64,000 nt of DNA, from NCBI GenBank assembly GCA_039602395.1, contig JBCNJP010000003.1:15223167-15287166 (forward strand). The letters run 5' to 3'. Positions within the stretch are counted from its first letter, which is position 1; each line of letters opens with the position of its first letter. Below the pieces are notes generated by a model. That model was not told where the DNA came from. It saw only the letters and a program-made list of their open reading frames with translations, and searched no databases. This DNA is from Deinandra increscens subsp. villosa. Taxonomy: Eukaryota > Streptophyta > Magnoliopsida > Asterales > Asteraceae. This document shows positions 11,468-22,670 of this stretch, piece by piece. The translations under genes were made by a program, and so were the position numbers.

Positions 11468-11485
11468 TCCCCGACAACGGCGCCA
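11468..11485 (-). promoter_or_regulatory. Primer-binding site, tRNA-Asp type
   Basis: The minus strand reads TGGCGCCGTTGTCGGGGA three bases after the LTR end. TGGCGCCGTTGCCGGGGA-type sites pair with the 3' end of tRNA-Asp and are used by several plant Ty3/gypsy lineages. This fixes the element's orientation. Confidence 0.75.
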
Positions 11486-11488
11486 TTT

Positions 11489-12593
11489 TGATGACCTGTC
11501 GTTGAGGTCATGCAAAAACCTTATTAACCTAGGTAGCTAGGGTAAGTCAGGTATCGTATCCACGAGGAGCATGTGGTTAGTCTTATAAATTTTATTTGAT
11601 TATTTAACTAAATTAAACTAAAAGCTAAAAAGTGTAAAAGTTGATCTTGATTTTTTTTTCCTTTTAAATAGAAGCTCATGACATAAGAGAGAGAACTCAT
11701 GAAAAAATATATATGATCACACCCAGGGTTTAGGTTTACAAAATTAGGATAGCTCTTAACTAGGACGTCCTTAAGGGGGGACAGTGCGAATGAATAGCAT
11801 GTGATAACCCGAGTTCTAACTTAAGTGGTTATAACATGCGAATTACCGAATTTATTCACAATTAATGGTTGTGACGTGTGAATCTTCTACAGAAACTAAA
11901 CCAGACTTGATTTACCAACTAAACCACTCCTATGATACATAAACAAGTGAAATCAAGACATTGAAAACCCTACACTAGATATGATCACAAGAATATTTAG
12001 CAAAATCATAATAATGAAGAAATCAAACACTATTACTATATAATTCTTCATTAAATCTAATCAACCGAATACTTTAAAATATAAAAACAATCAAAAACAA
12101 ATCACCCATCCTTCACAGCAATAAACATAATGTTTTGTTCCTCATAATTCGTGCCTAGCAACCAAGGAGGCTGCTGCTCCTGATGCGCCAAAATCTCATG
12201 CCGTCAAATCGTCAATCTCCTCTAAAGTGTCGAACTCCTCCTCTCCGTTTATTCGTGATTTTAAATTTCTTTGTTATTGGGCCAAAAGCCCAACCTTGTC
12301 CTCCTGTGAACATCACGAAAACAATTCAACACATTTGATTTACTTAATTTTCTTTATATTTTAGTATTTTCATTTTATATAAAATAAATAAACCAACTAT
12401 TCATGATAATATTTATGAAAATATACTTGTTTCTTGTTATGGCTCGGGTTTAACTTAATTACACTATTTTAGCAGATTTTCTCCATAAAATACTAAACAC
12501 TAATAATAATATAAAACGCTCTAATGTGTAACCATATCGGTGTCTATTCAATATAATTAATAAAAAATATGGTGTATCTAGAACCACTCATCA
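11489..12593 (-). repeat. 5' LTR, 1105 bp
   Basis: Begins (plus orientation) TGATGACCTGTCGTTG and ends ACCACTCATCA. The inner edge abuts a primer-binding site. The interior is AT-rich and non-coding. There is no second full copy in the window. Confidence 0.65.
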
Positions 12594-13205
12594 TAAAGCA
12601 ATAAATGAATGGAAAGAAGTAATTTGAGAAGCCAATCCAATGTAGAAACACCGATTATGAATCCATTGCATTTATAAACCGTTTATTTTGAGTCGACGAT
12701 TTTGTAGCGATTTTGATGGAGCGATTGTATATTGTTAGTTCTAAACACATTAGCGATTCTTGATGGCGCGATTGTATAACGTCTTCATAATGCATAAACA
12801 ACTTTTAGTGTTTGGCAAATCTGAGTTTTTGGACATGGCAATTTAATGTCTTTGAACTCATAATGCATAAACACTTTTGATGGTGACTTTCTGGAATATG
12901 AAAGTATTTATTCTTTACACATGCTTTCACAAACACGGTTTGATGCTTTCACAAACATGATTTGATGATTAGTTTTTTATAATTGTTTTTATGCTTTACA
13001 CATATGCTTGAAGTTTTAAAATACACTTCTTAGATGCTAATTCTTGGTAAATCTGAATGATCTTCAATAACGAAGCTAGTTATATATTTAATTTATAATG
13101 GTTTTGATTTTAGGGGTATATTAGTCAATCTATATAAAAATTAAATGATAATGGGTAAATATGCAATTGAGATTCAAAATAAGAGGAAATATGCAATAAA
13201 ATTTT

Positions 13206-14137
13206 TAGATTTATACAATTGATAGTTGCCCCAAATTAAAACAATCAATCAGTTGTCACTTTAAATAAACACATTTTTAGGGTCACTACTCGCTATACTA
13301 TATAAAACCTTTTGGGCTTTTATCAAATGGGTTGACATCACTAACTCGCAAAGTGGGCTGATGCCTGATAAGTGATAACACACTCCTTGAACTTTAAAAT
13401 TACCATTTTGAACGTCTAAAATTATTACGGTTGTGAGTTATCCCGATGCACAATTTAGATTTATATTCTTTTGGTTGAAAGCCATCATTTTTATCGATCA
13501 AACTGTGTTTTTTTGAAAGATAAAATGTGAAATTTTGTGACCTTTATTAGTAATCTATTTTTATTTTGAACCGCAAATCACAGTTTACATTTACATGGGA
13601 ATTAAATCTTAGATGTAAGATGACAACTACCAAAAGACAATGGAATGTGTTCGTCATGTATAAGTGTATACGTTATCATCATCAAGATGTTTTACTTTTT
13701 TAAATAATAAAAATATGTGTTAAATATGATTACTGACTATATCTAGATTGGCAAATTTTTAACCATTAATGAGTTCTAATTGGTTACTAACCGATTTTTT
13801 TAACCTATAACCGATTCTAACCCTAGATTAGTAACAGATTGCCCATTGTCAAATATTAACTTGTTCAGTTAGAGTAACCGGTTATTGCTTATACACTATT
13901 GGTTTTACTAATACACATGTACTTGAAGGTTCATTATAGACCCCCTTAAATATGTAGATTCATATGTCTCTTTTTCACCATTAAATATCTTAATTTAATA
14001 GTTGTGATTAATTCAGCTGTAATCATTCCAGTGTAATCATTCTTCAATAAAAACATTCGACTATTGTTCTTGTCTTTTATACTCTGATTGCCGATGCCAA
14101 CAGAATAATGGTGCACACCTTCCATCAAGTCATCGTA
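13206..14137. other. AT-rich intergenic DNA
   Basis: No gene or element boundary I can support. ORFs here are short and compositionally random. The right end is the imperfect target duplication TAACTATTT (14138-14146) of the next element. Confidence 0.5.
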
Positions 14138-14164
14138 TAACTATTTGGAAAATTGACTCATGTT

Positions 14165-14947
14165 CAGTGGCGAACCCAGAAATTTTTTTGTGGGGTTCGG
14201 ATTTTTTTGGTGTGTAATTTTTTTTTGTTCGTCCACCCTATATACATTTTTTTGTCTTTTTTATCATCCCCCCTATATACAAATAATTTTTTAGACTGTT
14301 TCGGTTCGGTTCGGGTCGGGTCGGTGATGGATCAATCGGCATTCGATAACAAAATTACAAAACAAGACACTAATATAAAAAAGTTAGAACAAACTTCGGC
14401 ATTCCCTAACTTAAATAATTACAAAACACTTAAACTTGCTCTCTACAGTGGCGGTCAGTGGCGAACGTCTTCGATCGAAGATCCGTGTGATCTCCGGGCT
14501 CCGTCGACCGTCGATCGAAATTCTGATCGGCTGAATGGCTGATCGCACGGTCGCCAACACTCCCAAATCCCAATCCTCCCGCTCTTTGTTTCTTCTGCGA
14601 CCGACCACAGACCACAAGCCCAAATCAACAATTCCTTTTTTTTGGGCCTGAACATTAGAAGTGGGCCTTTATTTAATTTCTATTAATATAGTTACTTATA
14701 TAGATTATTTTTTTTTATAGTTTTTTGAATAGATTTCTAATTTATGATTATTAATTATTAGTGATTTTAAAAAATTTGAACATATATATATATTTTTTTA
14801 TGTTGAGGGTCGGTGTAAAAATTCTATGGGGTTCGGTCACAAAATTTCTTGGGGTTCGGTTCGTAAAAAGTCGGAAAAATAGCACACCGCGGAAAAAATT
14901 CATGGGTGTCGGGCGAACCCGTAACCCACTACCTATGTCCGCCACTG
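14165..14947. mobile_element. Non-autonomous hAT element in the left TIR
   Basis: Ends CAGTGGCGAACCCAG and CTATGTCCGCCACTG form CAGTGGCG(A/G)AC inverted repeats with a perfect 8 bp duplication CTCATGTT (14157-14164 and 14948-14955). Removing it restores a continuous left arm that matches the right arm. A second 'cagtggcg' lies inside at about 14452-14470, next to a GC-rich patch with 'gatcgaagatc' and 'gtcgatcgaaat' inverted motifs. ORFs inside are unrecognised. No transposase. Confidence 0.85.
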
Positions 14948-15471
14948 CTCATGTTAATCTCAGTTATCAAACATTGACCGATAATAATCTCAATTTTGAT
15001 TTTTCCCCATAATATTCCCATTTATTAAACTATTGGCCTATATTGAACCGCCGTTAACTATAGACTAACTCAGTTAGTGTGAGGGACTGTTTTTATAATT
15101 TCTTAAAATGGAGAGACTTTTTTATAATATATTTTTTTTATTGAGTTCTTATATTAATAAAAAAATTGGAAAATTGGATTTAAATAATCTCAACTTTTAC
15201 CTATTGGCCGGTAATAACCTCACATTTAAAAATCCTATCCACCAGTCCCAACTTTCATTCAATTTTTTTATAATGGATCCGCCGTTAAATTTTTTAACAC
15301 CGTTAAATAAATACTGATGTGACCTGTTGACGTGTAATACTCTTTTTATTTTTTTAATTCTTTAATCAACATCATATGCCAAGTCAGATTTTCCCTTATT
15401 TTTCAATTAAAAAATCGAATTTTTAACTCCCAAATGCAAATAACCTAAAATCGATACTGATTCCCAAACAC

Positions 15472-15612
15472 AAATCGCTTTCAACCTCTCCTGAAACTCA
15501 CTTCTGTATTTGGCAATAGCAATCAACGCCGCCATATCCAATTCGACAACCCCAACATCACTTAGATTATTCGGCACATCACCTCTTAAAATCCTTTGAG
15601 CTAGTCATTCAA
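15472..15612 (-). pseudogene. ClpB/HSP101 fragment, first ATPase domain region
   Basis: The minus strand translates to LAQRILRGDVPNNLSDV followed by VVELDMAALIAIAKYRSEFQ and ERLKA. This corresponds to the segment just after the Walker A helix of nucleotide-binding domain 1 in ClpB-type disaggregases (family pattern GLAQRI..GDVP..L....L..LDM..L.AGAKYRGEFEERLK). The conserved G of AGAKYRGEFE is changed at two places, and there is no start or flanking exon, so it is a captured fragment and not a gene. Active HSP101 is a hexameric cytosolic disaggregase of heat-stressed protein. Confidence 0.8.
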
Positions 15613-15627
15613 TTAGGGGCAGGGGAC

Positions 15628-17045
15628 TGATGAGGGGCTTAAAATTATATTTTATTTAATAATAATCATCCCCTAAACACACCGATTTGAGCAGAAAATA
15701 TTTTATTTTAATCGGTTTTTGCGATTACTGTGTTACGAGGAAAGTGAGCTCAAATCATTATCTAAGTTGAAGACAAGCTTTAACTGTTCACTAATCATGG
15801 CTTAAAATTAATTAAGATTAAATTGAGCTAATAAATAAATAAATAAATAGATAAAAGTAAAAGATATTTAATGTGTGTTTGTTTTGACAGGACGTCACGA
15901 GATGAAAAAAAGAAAAGAAAAGAATTAATGGGCTTTAGCCCAATAACATAAAAAGCGTGAGCAACAAATCAACAATCAAGTGAGGAATTATAAAAGGAAC
16001 GTGAAGGGATTTCATGATAGTATTCACAGCCCATTCCCTATAATGAGTATGAGTGTAATTGTGAGTGGTTGTGAGTAGAGCAGAAATAAATATTTAAGGA
16101 AAAATTTGGTGAATCCCTATATTTGAGCAAAAATTTGGTAAATCCGTAAAATTTGAGGTTTGAAGAGAGAGAAAAGATAATAATAAAAGTATTAAAAAGT
16201 ATTATTTAATTGTGGTTGTGAGTGAAAGAGAGAGAAAAAGTAATGATAAATATATAAATTAGAGTGATAAAGATAGAGAATGTGATACGAATGCTCTGAG
16301 GAGGCTGACTTTCGATCGGGAGAGATTCGGATACAAGTTCGCAAGGAACCAGAGATGATTTTCTTAGTGTTTTTTTTACATCTTTTTCATGTGTTCTTTC
16401 AAGACAATGCTAGGCTAACAACCGGTGGTTACTTTGGGTGAACGGTTAGTGTTTATTGGTTTCAATCTAGGGTTTTAATTATTAGATAGAATTGTGATCT
16501 GTGAAATCTTCAATTCTAGTGTTTGTTTGATTAATATATTATGATGGTTTGTCGTGTACGTACCCCCCACTCCCGGACTACCTCGTTGAGCATAGCTCTA
16601 GGACTATACTTAGTATGTGTAGGATAAATAATTGTTTGGATTTGTTAAATAATAACACAATCATGTCTATGTGATTTCTAGGTTTGATTCCTGACGAGAG
16701 AAATCAGTAATTCGCTAATCCGGATCCTATAGTAATTGCTTTTTAGTAATATAAGAACAACTCAATCAATTGTTAGTTAGTAAATTAGTGATATTCAAGT
16801 AGGTGTTAAGTGAATCAGAAGCAATCAACTCAATCAAACAGCTAAGTGGCATTTAGGTTAAAGTAATTTAGGTTTAGTTTAGTCACAATTTGGGTTAGTG
16901 ACAGTAATCTGGATTTAGGTTAGTTAATTAATTAGTTAGTTTCTAAAGTCACTAATAACCACCAACTCCCTTGGTTCGATACCCTAATTTGCCCTACTAC
17001 AGTTTAAGTTAGGTATTTGTATAGCGGTCACGACACCCGTTATCA
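15628..17045. mobile_element. Solo LTR, 1418 bp
   Basis: Starts TGATGAGGGGCTT, ends ACCCGTTATCA, flanked by GGGAC on both sides (15623-15627 and 17046-17050). There is no internal coding region and no second copy, the footprint of LTR-LTR recombination. On the minus strand it begins TGATAACGGGTGTCGTGACC, a start I associate with plant LTRs. It separates the two chaperone fragments of the long-TIR element. Confidence 0.75.
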
Positions 17046-17099
17046 GGGACTGGGACTTAGATTATTCAATTCGGCACCAACAATCAACACCCCTTTGAG

Positions 17100-17385
17100 C
17101 TAGTCCTTCAATTCGGCACTTAGATTATTCGGCACATCACTTGAACATCGTTTTGATTGGAGAAGTACCTGCTGGAACTTCATTAGGTGTAGGGGACTGG
17201 GAAGGGAGTTTTTTTAGTGCTTGTTGAAAACTGTCTCTGCTGAATTACCAGCCTCTTCGCCACCGACATTGCTAATTGCTTGCCGGAATATGCCGTTAGG
17301 GTCTGATATTAACGAGACGGCAATATGTAACGGTGTGAACTGTGCATGTCCGATGTTCATGGCGATTTCTTGATCTGATCAACTT
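17100..17385 (-). pseudogene. ClpB/HSP101 fragment, N-terminal domain, rearranged
   Basis: The minus strand reads QEIAMNIGHAQFTPLH, then LISDPNGIFRQAISN and GGEEAGNS. A 1-base frameshift follows, then ALKKLPSQSPTPNEVPA. This is the Clp N-terminal (substrate-binding) repeat of plant HSP101 (family pattern GHAQFTPLHLA..LISDP.GIF.QAIS). After it come shuffled short repeats: 'gaaggactagctcaaagg' (EGLAQR of the ATPase domain) and 'gtgatgtgccgaataatcta' (DVPNNL), which also occur in the fragment at 15472-15612. The first about 20 residues and the start are absent. It is dead sequence, antisense to the window. Confidence 0.8.
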
Positions 17386-18092
17386 GAATTCGCCCTAATC
17401 ATCAATACAAAAGTAATGTTTCGTGCGGTTCGATGAACAATCTGTGATAAATGATATAAGAAAAACAGAGAGATAAGTGGCCTTCTTACCTTGAATTTGA
17501 ATTGTTGTTTGTAAAACAATGTAAGGAATAAATCGTTTGAGCGAATTTAGACAAAATTATTGATTAACTTTGTTTTGGCAATTGAAGAGTCATGAAGATG
17601 ACGGGATGATTTATATATACAGAAGTTAAAAGGGCACGAGAGATATCTGGCTTGGCATATGATGTGGATTGAAAAATTAAAAAAAAATAAAAAGTTATTA
17701 CATGTCATCATGTCACGTCATCACACGTTTAACGGTATTAAAAAAGTTAACGACAGGTCCATTATAAAAAATATGAGTGAAAGTTGGGACTGTTGGGAAT
17801 GATATTCAAATTTGAGATTATTGTTGGCCAATAGCGAAAAGTTGGGATTACTTAAATCCAATTTTCCAAAGAAATTGAAAAAGAAAGGAGAAGAAAGAAG
17901 AGACTTCCTCAGCCTCACCCTACCACGGATATAGATTTTGTTTTAGGCCTAAAATTTTGTTTTATGCATAGAATCGATCTTGTGAAGCAACATATTCAGA
18001 AACTTTTCAGCCTAATTATTGTTTTCCACAAAATTAGAAACTTTGGATGAAACGGGTGGTGAAAATCCGACTATTCACTGCTTTATAGTTAT

Positions 18093-18150
18093 TTCGTATT
18101 TAATCTATCTATCTATCTATCTATATCTATATCTATATCTATATATATAA
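18093..18150. repeat. (TATC)n/(ATATCT)n microsatellite
   Basis: About four to five 'atct' units followed by 'atatct' and 'ta' units immediately upstream of, and overlapping, the Helitron start. Confidence 0.8.
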
Positions 18151-18535
18151 TAAAAGAAAAGTTTTTGGCCTTCTAAATTATTTAAGCGGATCTTCTAAAT
18201 TATTTAATAACCAATTATTTAAGTGATTCGTATTTCTATTAAGCACCACCACATTCATTCTCAACAATTTTTCCTGCCAATAGACATTCACAAGCGGATC
18301 TTCTAAAACCCAACATCAGATTTTCCGAATTATGGAAGTGATTCGTATTTCTATTAAAAAAAAATTATGGATATATATATATCCAACTTTTTATTTATTG
18401 TCTTCTAAATTATTTAATAACCAATTATTTAATTACTAAAGATATAAAAATACATAATTGTCGTAGATTTGATTCTATTTATAGTTTTCTTTTTTAAAAA
18501 GTCACCCGTGTAACACACGAGGATAAAAAAACTAG
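18138..18535 (+). mobile_element. Small non-autonomous Helitron
   Basis: Begins TCTATATATATAATAAAAG (preceded by A) and ends with the hairpin-like 'cacccgtgtaacacacgagg', AT-rich bases and CTAG followed by T. TC start, near-terminal hairpin, CTAG end and A/T insertion site are the Helitron signature. 398 bp, no ORF. Internal direct repeats 'ttctaaattatttaa' recur four times. It sits in the right arm of the long-TIR element, just after a (TATC)n tract. Confidence 0.7.
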
Positions 18536-19050
18536 TATTTTATAAAAGAAAGTTTATTTTAACGAACATGGCACGGAAAATATATGTTTAAAATTTTGTC
18601 ACGAAAAAAAGGTGCTTTAAAGTTTGTTTTAAATCAATGTTGATTTTGTGTAACACCTAAAGTTCTCGCCCGTGGGGCAGGTTGGGCGGAGGTGTGCTTG
18701 ACGGTTTCAGATGAGTCGGTGAGCATTTGGGGTCGGAGATGGTGACCGGAGTTGACGACCTCAATGGGTGGTGGGTGGTGGTGTAGCAACAACTATTGGA
18801 AGCCAATCTCTCTTTCTCTCTCTATAAAAGTGGTTATAGGTTTTAAGAAATTATAAAAATCAGTCTTTTCATATTAAGAAATTACAAAAACAGTCCTTCA
18901 CACTAACTGGGTTAGTATATAGTTAATGTCGGTTCAATATAGGCCAGTGATTTAATAATTGGGATTATTGTGGGGACAAATCAAAACTCGGATTATTATC
19001 GGCTAATGTAAAATAACTGAGATTAATATGAGTTAATTTTCTTACTATTT

Positions 19051-20280
19051 TATTTGAAGAATCGTGAATTTTATTTATTGAATCAGTTTGAAAGTTTTTA
19101 ACCTAGTATAAAATTACCCTGATTTAACGTTGTTATATAGTATTTTTGTATATTTATTTTCTTTGAGTTGCACTTTAACAATCCAACTGTTTTGTATACC
19201 CACATTAATTCCTCGACAACACGTGGATAGATAGTTTAATAAGGTGAAAAGACGAGGTCCAATCATGAATTTATCGTGACATATATACGAGGCAACTCAA
19301 ACAATTCACAGCTAAATAACCTAAGCATAGATGACACTTAGTTCATGCACAGTTTAACTAACTGTATATCAATAGACTAAAAGCTACTTAAATTTGCAAA
19401 AACTTCCATAGAAATACCACAATCGAGTGACGTCACAATCATAACTCGATCTATCATCTTCAGGCAAATCAAAGAAATTAAATTCCGGTTTCTCAAGTCA
19501 ACATCGAGCCTATACATACTACGTGATGTATTAATTTGATAACATGTGATATGTATTTATAGGGCTGTAAAGGGTTTGCTATGTGGGGAACTCGATCGCC
19601 AGGTCGCCGTGAAGGCCAACGTGGGAAGGTTCAAACTAGGGGTGGGGGCCAGAAGCAAGATTAATCTACTGAAATGTAGAAATGTTTAGGAGAGTTTCTC
19701 GCCGCAGAAATGAAACTAAAGATGAGGGCGGAGATGAAGATGACAGTGAAACTAAAGATGAGGGCGGGGTAGAATCATAATTTTATATTCCTTCTCTCTT
19801 TTTAAGTTTGATTATAGGGGTAGAATCGTCATTTTAAAAAAGTTAACAGAACAATTTAACGGACGTTAGACAGGACTAAACCTGTTACGAATCAGCCAAA
19901 GCTAGGGACCGCATCTGTAATTTTTTAAAGCTAGTGAGAATAGGCGAAATTCGTGCAAAACATGAACAAATGCTGTAATTTACTCTTTTTTAAAATAAAG
20001 AGTAAGGGTATAATTGTCAATTTACACTGACTTAACGGAAAAATCTAACTGCAGTTAGCGCCACGGACTAAAGGTGTTACAAAAGTGTAAACTTCGAACC
20101 GTAATAGTAGTTTGTGAAACCTAATGATGAAAGGTGAAATTTGAGCAAACTAAATGCACGATTGTCATAAATTACTCTAATAATTATTAGTTACTCTGAA
20201 ATTCTATATGTTATAGAGGGTTATGCTTATTATTAGATGTATATTTAATTTGATATGTTTGTGAATTTATAGCTACAAGG
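19051..20280. other. Intergenic DNA with MULE-like terminal sequences
   Basis: No gene. Two stretches resemble the ends of plant MULE-MITEs: about 19820-19985 and about 20000-20178. Both (reverse-complemented) end in 'gagtaa(a)tta' and carry 'ggactaaa..tgttac' and 'aacgg' motifs, like the element end at 63599. 'gaaactaaagatgagggcgg' occurs twice, at 19708 and 19747. Confidence 0.4.
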
Positions 20281-20990
20281 GTTTATGCCCGCGCTTCGCG
20301 CCGGGTATGTCCGAGTGACCAAGTCTTTTTTAGAGAATGCAGATGTCTATATTAATTTGCGAGCACTATAATACTAACAATATACTACCATCAAAAGAAA
20401 TAGAGTAGATGCAATATATTAGGGCATCTTCGCTTACATTCAAAATGAACCACATAATTAAGTTATCAGTTTGACATGCATATAGCACCACCAAGATTCC
20501 AACATTTCTATCAACATTTTCATGATCTCAGTACGTAAACATAACTTCTCACCGTCAATTAAAAATTTCATTTTCTGTGTCATATATCTATAATTGTAGA
20601 AAAGATGGTCTTTTGTCATGTGGAGGACATAGTGTCCCAATTCGGTGACAGATTTGGCCCTCTACTTTAAAGACATAAGGTCTCGTTCCGTCGTTGATAA
20701 AGTTATCGATATGTACGCCTAAAGAGGTCATAGCCAGTGAAGAATTGTAAAGACGAATGTTTTCCATAAAATGAGCATCAGTAATAAGTGTTCATTGTGT
20801 CCGGAGGTTCCAAAGAGCTTCTGATTCGTACGCTGCCGCCTTTATAACATTGTCTGTATTTAGTCCGCTCATTTGACGGAGTAGAGACCACACGTTCGTC
20901 ATGCCAAAAGAAAGCATCACAGTATTCGCAAGCAAACGTAATGGCACTCACCATTATCGACATAAGACGAAGAAGAGGATGATTGATTCG
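20281..20990 (-). pseudogene. Helitron helicase (N-terminal region) remnant and 3' hairpin
   Basis: The minus strand encodes CEYCDAFFWHDERV, then CYKGGSVRI, then NIRLYNSSLAMTSLGVHIDN, FINDGTRPYVFKV, RPSFLQL, YDTENE and RTEIMKMLIEML, in that order but in more than one frame with stops. The order and motifs match the 'Helitron helicase-like' N-terminal region (C..C.A..W..ER; N.R.YN...SFTS.G..ID; GPY.F...G; QLYIYDTENE). In the same orientation, beyond the coding remnant, the minus strand shows CCCGGCGCGAAGCGCGGG (20287-20304), a strong hairpin like a Helitron 3' end. No Rep motifs or helicase core remain. Confidence 0.65.
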
Positions 20991-21105
20991 AGAAAGTATA
21001 GCACGTTTTTGTGCCTGTCTAGATGACTGAACACCTGTATACGAAGTAACACTTCTACGGAACGTTTTCTTAAGTCAGACATACTGTCAGGTACTATAAA
21101 CTAAT

Positions 21106-21377
21106 TATTGAAAGTTAAACTAAACTTAGTTTGGGTAAGTTATGTAAATATGTCAAAATTAAAGTTTGGAGTCAGTATGTCATTGTAAATAGTATAGGGG
21201 TCTATATGTCAAAAATAAAAGTCTACAACTGATTAAATCAGTTATGTCGATCCTTAGGGTTATAAGAACCCATCGACAAGTCTGTAGAACGTATGTACGT
21301 ATTCTCAATAAAAAGTCTGCAAGTATTAGTATGAAAATTCTCTGTTCTTCAATTGTGATTGCTTGATTATACCAACA
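21106..21377 (+). repeat. 5' LTR of the gag-only element
   Basis: 272 bp, starting TATTGAAAGTTAAAC and ending GATTATACCAACA. A TATA-like 'gggttataagaaccc' is at about 21256. Confidence 0.88.
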
Positions 21378-21929
21378 TTTGACATCAGAGCAAGGTTAAT
21401 CGATCAAGGAAAGAACGAAGAACGGTTGCGTGAATTTGTGTGGGATCGTCGATCAAAGAAAGAAACGATCAAATTGAAATCGGCAATTACCAATCGGAAA
21501 GGAACGGAATGATCGGAACCAGAAGCAATTGGAGATTTTGTCAATCAGAGACAACGAACCAAAAAAGGTATCGCATAATTGCTTGTTACGTTCGAAGGCA
21601 TAAGAAACCAGAATCGTTAAGCGATTTACAGATTTGTTGGAATCAAAAAATCAAAATTGTTCGGCGAACAAAAGGTCAGAATTTGTGTTTTTCAAACATT
21701 TGATGCTTTGTTTTATTTATTGTTCCATATTTTCAAATCTCAAAATTATCGAAGAAGTGTTTGGAATCTGCCAAAAATTTCAAAGAATTGATCTTTTGTT
21801 AAAAAAATTCGATCAGAAAGTTTTTCTAAAGTTTGGAACAAAACAAACTTTGTTTATAATATTAGTTTCAAAACAAGAATTGTAAACAAAACTGATTCCA
21901 ACAAAGAAAGAATCGAAAATTATGCCTTA

Positions 21930-22670
21930 GAAAGATAGCAGGGAGTAAGAAATTGAAACCGTTTGGTTGATAAGAAAGTAAGAACGAACCACCCGGGGTT
22001 CAATTAGTAAGAAAGAAAGTTGGATTCAAACCCTTGAATCCATTTTGCAAGAAAGATAGCAAGTACCGAATCCGTCTGGTTCATATATAGCAAGTAAGGT
22101 TGAACCACTCGTGATTCAAATTGAAAGAAAGCAAGTCAGAATCACATTATAGTGGTTCATATAGCAAGCAAGAATTCGAACCCGTTTGATTAATATAGCA
22201 AGCAAGATCAAATCATTCACGGTTCAATTAGCAAGTTAGCAAGAAAGAAATCAAATTATTTTGATTCATATAGCAAGTAAGAAACCGAATCCGTATTGGT
22301 TCATAGCAAGTAAAATCGAACCATTCGCGATTCAAATAGCAAGTTAGAAAGTGGGTTAAAAAATTTGAATTCATTAGCAAGATAGCAAGAAAGTGTGTGC
22401 AAGAACGTAAACACACTCAAAAAGCAAGAAAGTTCGTGCAAGCAAGTAAGCACGTACAAGAAAGAAAGCAAGTACACCCGCGCAAGGAAGCAAGTAACCA
22501 CGCGCTAGAAAGAAATAAAGCAAGAAAGATCGGCATGTTTGAAAGCAAGAACGAACACGTAAGAAGGAAAGTCAGAGCACAAGCAAGCAAGAAATTGGAA
22601 AATAGGAAAGAAGAAAGCAAGAAAGGAGAAAGCAAGTCAAAGCAAGAAAGAAGAAAGAAGGCAAGAAAGT
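21930..22670 (+). repeat. Degenerate purine-rich (AAGCAAGAAAG)n leader repeat
   Basis: Units such as 'gcaagaaag', 'agcaagtaag' and 'gcaagaaagaa' recur dozens of times between the 5' LTR and gag. From about 21950 to 22390 they alternate with longer modules containing 'ttcatatagcaagtaag' and 'gaaccactcg(t/c)gattcaa', spaced roughly 60-90 bp. The Lys/Arg/Ser-rich frame over 22397-22711 is a by-product of the repeat and overlaps the true gag start. Confidence 0.75.

Larger units (their letters stand above)
10825..12593 (-). mobile_element. LTR retrotransposon remnant with a 16 bp 3' LTR stub
   Basis: On the minus strand the order is 5' LTR (12593-11489), AAA spacer, tRNA-type primer site, partial gag, and then only the last 16 bp of an LTR, CAACGACAGGTCATCA (10840-10825). 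Those 16 bp are identical to the end of the 5' LTR. The termini form TGATGA/TCATCA. Flanking pentamers are GAAAG (10820-10824) and TAAAG (12594-12598), a 4/5 match expected of a decayed target duplication. Internal pol, polypurine tract and almost the whole 3' LTR are missing, consistent with one internal deletion. Confidence 0.65.
10472..13200. mobile_element. Inverted-repeat element (MITE/MULE-like) hosting an LTR element
   Basis: The left side reads 'gggataattgcatatatccc' and 'gcatatttaccca'; the right side (13120-13200), reverse-complemented, gives 'caattgcatatttacccatt' and 'aatatacccctaaaa'. The two arms are therefore imperfect inverted repeats of roughly 100 bp, each with a second internal copy of 'aattgcatat'. 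No clear target-site duplication was found. The element is interrupted at 10825-12593 by an LTR element. A short direct repeat, 'tttgagaagccaatc', flanks that insertion at about 10778 and 12627. Confidence 0.45.
14147..19041. mobile_element. Long-TIR Pack-MULE-like element carrying ClpB/HSP101 fragments
   Basis: The left arm (14147-14164 plus 14948-15390) and the right arm (17648-17885 plus 18840-19041) are inverted copies. Shared blocks include GAAAATT(G/A)ACTCAT, 'ttaatctcagttat', 'ggcctatattgaaccg', 'cagttagtgtga' and 'aaattggatttaa(a/g)taat'. Candidate 9 bp duplications are TAACTATTT (14138-14146) and TTACTATTT (19042-19050), 8 of 9 matching. Long TIRs with 9 bp duplications are typical of Mutator-like elements. 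Between the arms are antisense pieces of a ClpB-type chaperone gene. Nested insertions are a hAT element, a solo LTR and a small Helitron. No transposase was seen. The right arm contains about 950 bp extra, partly the Helitron. Confidence 0.65.
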
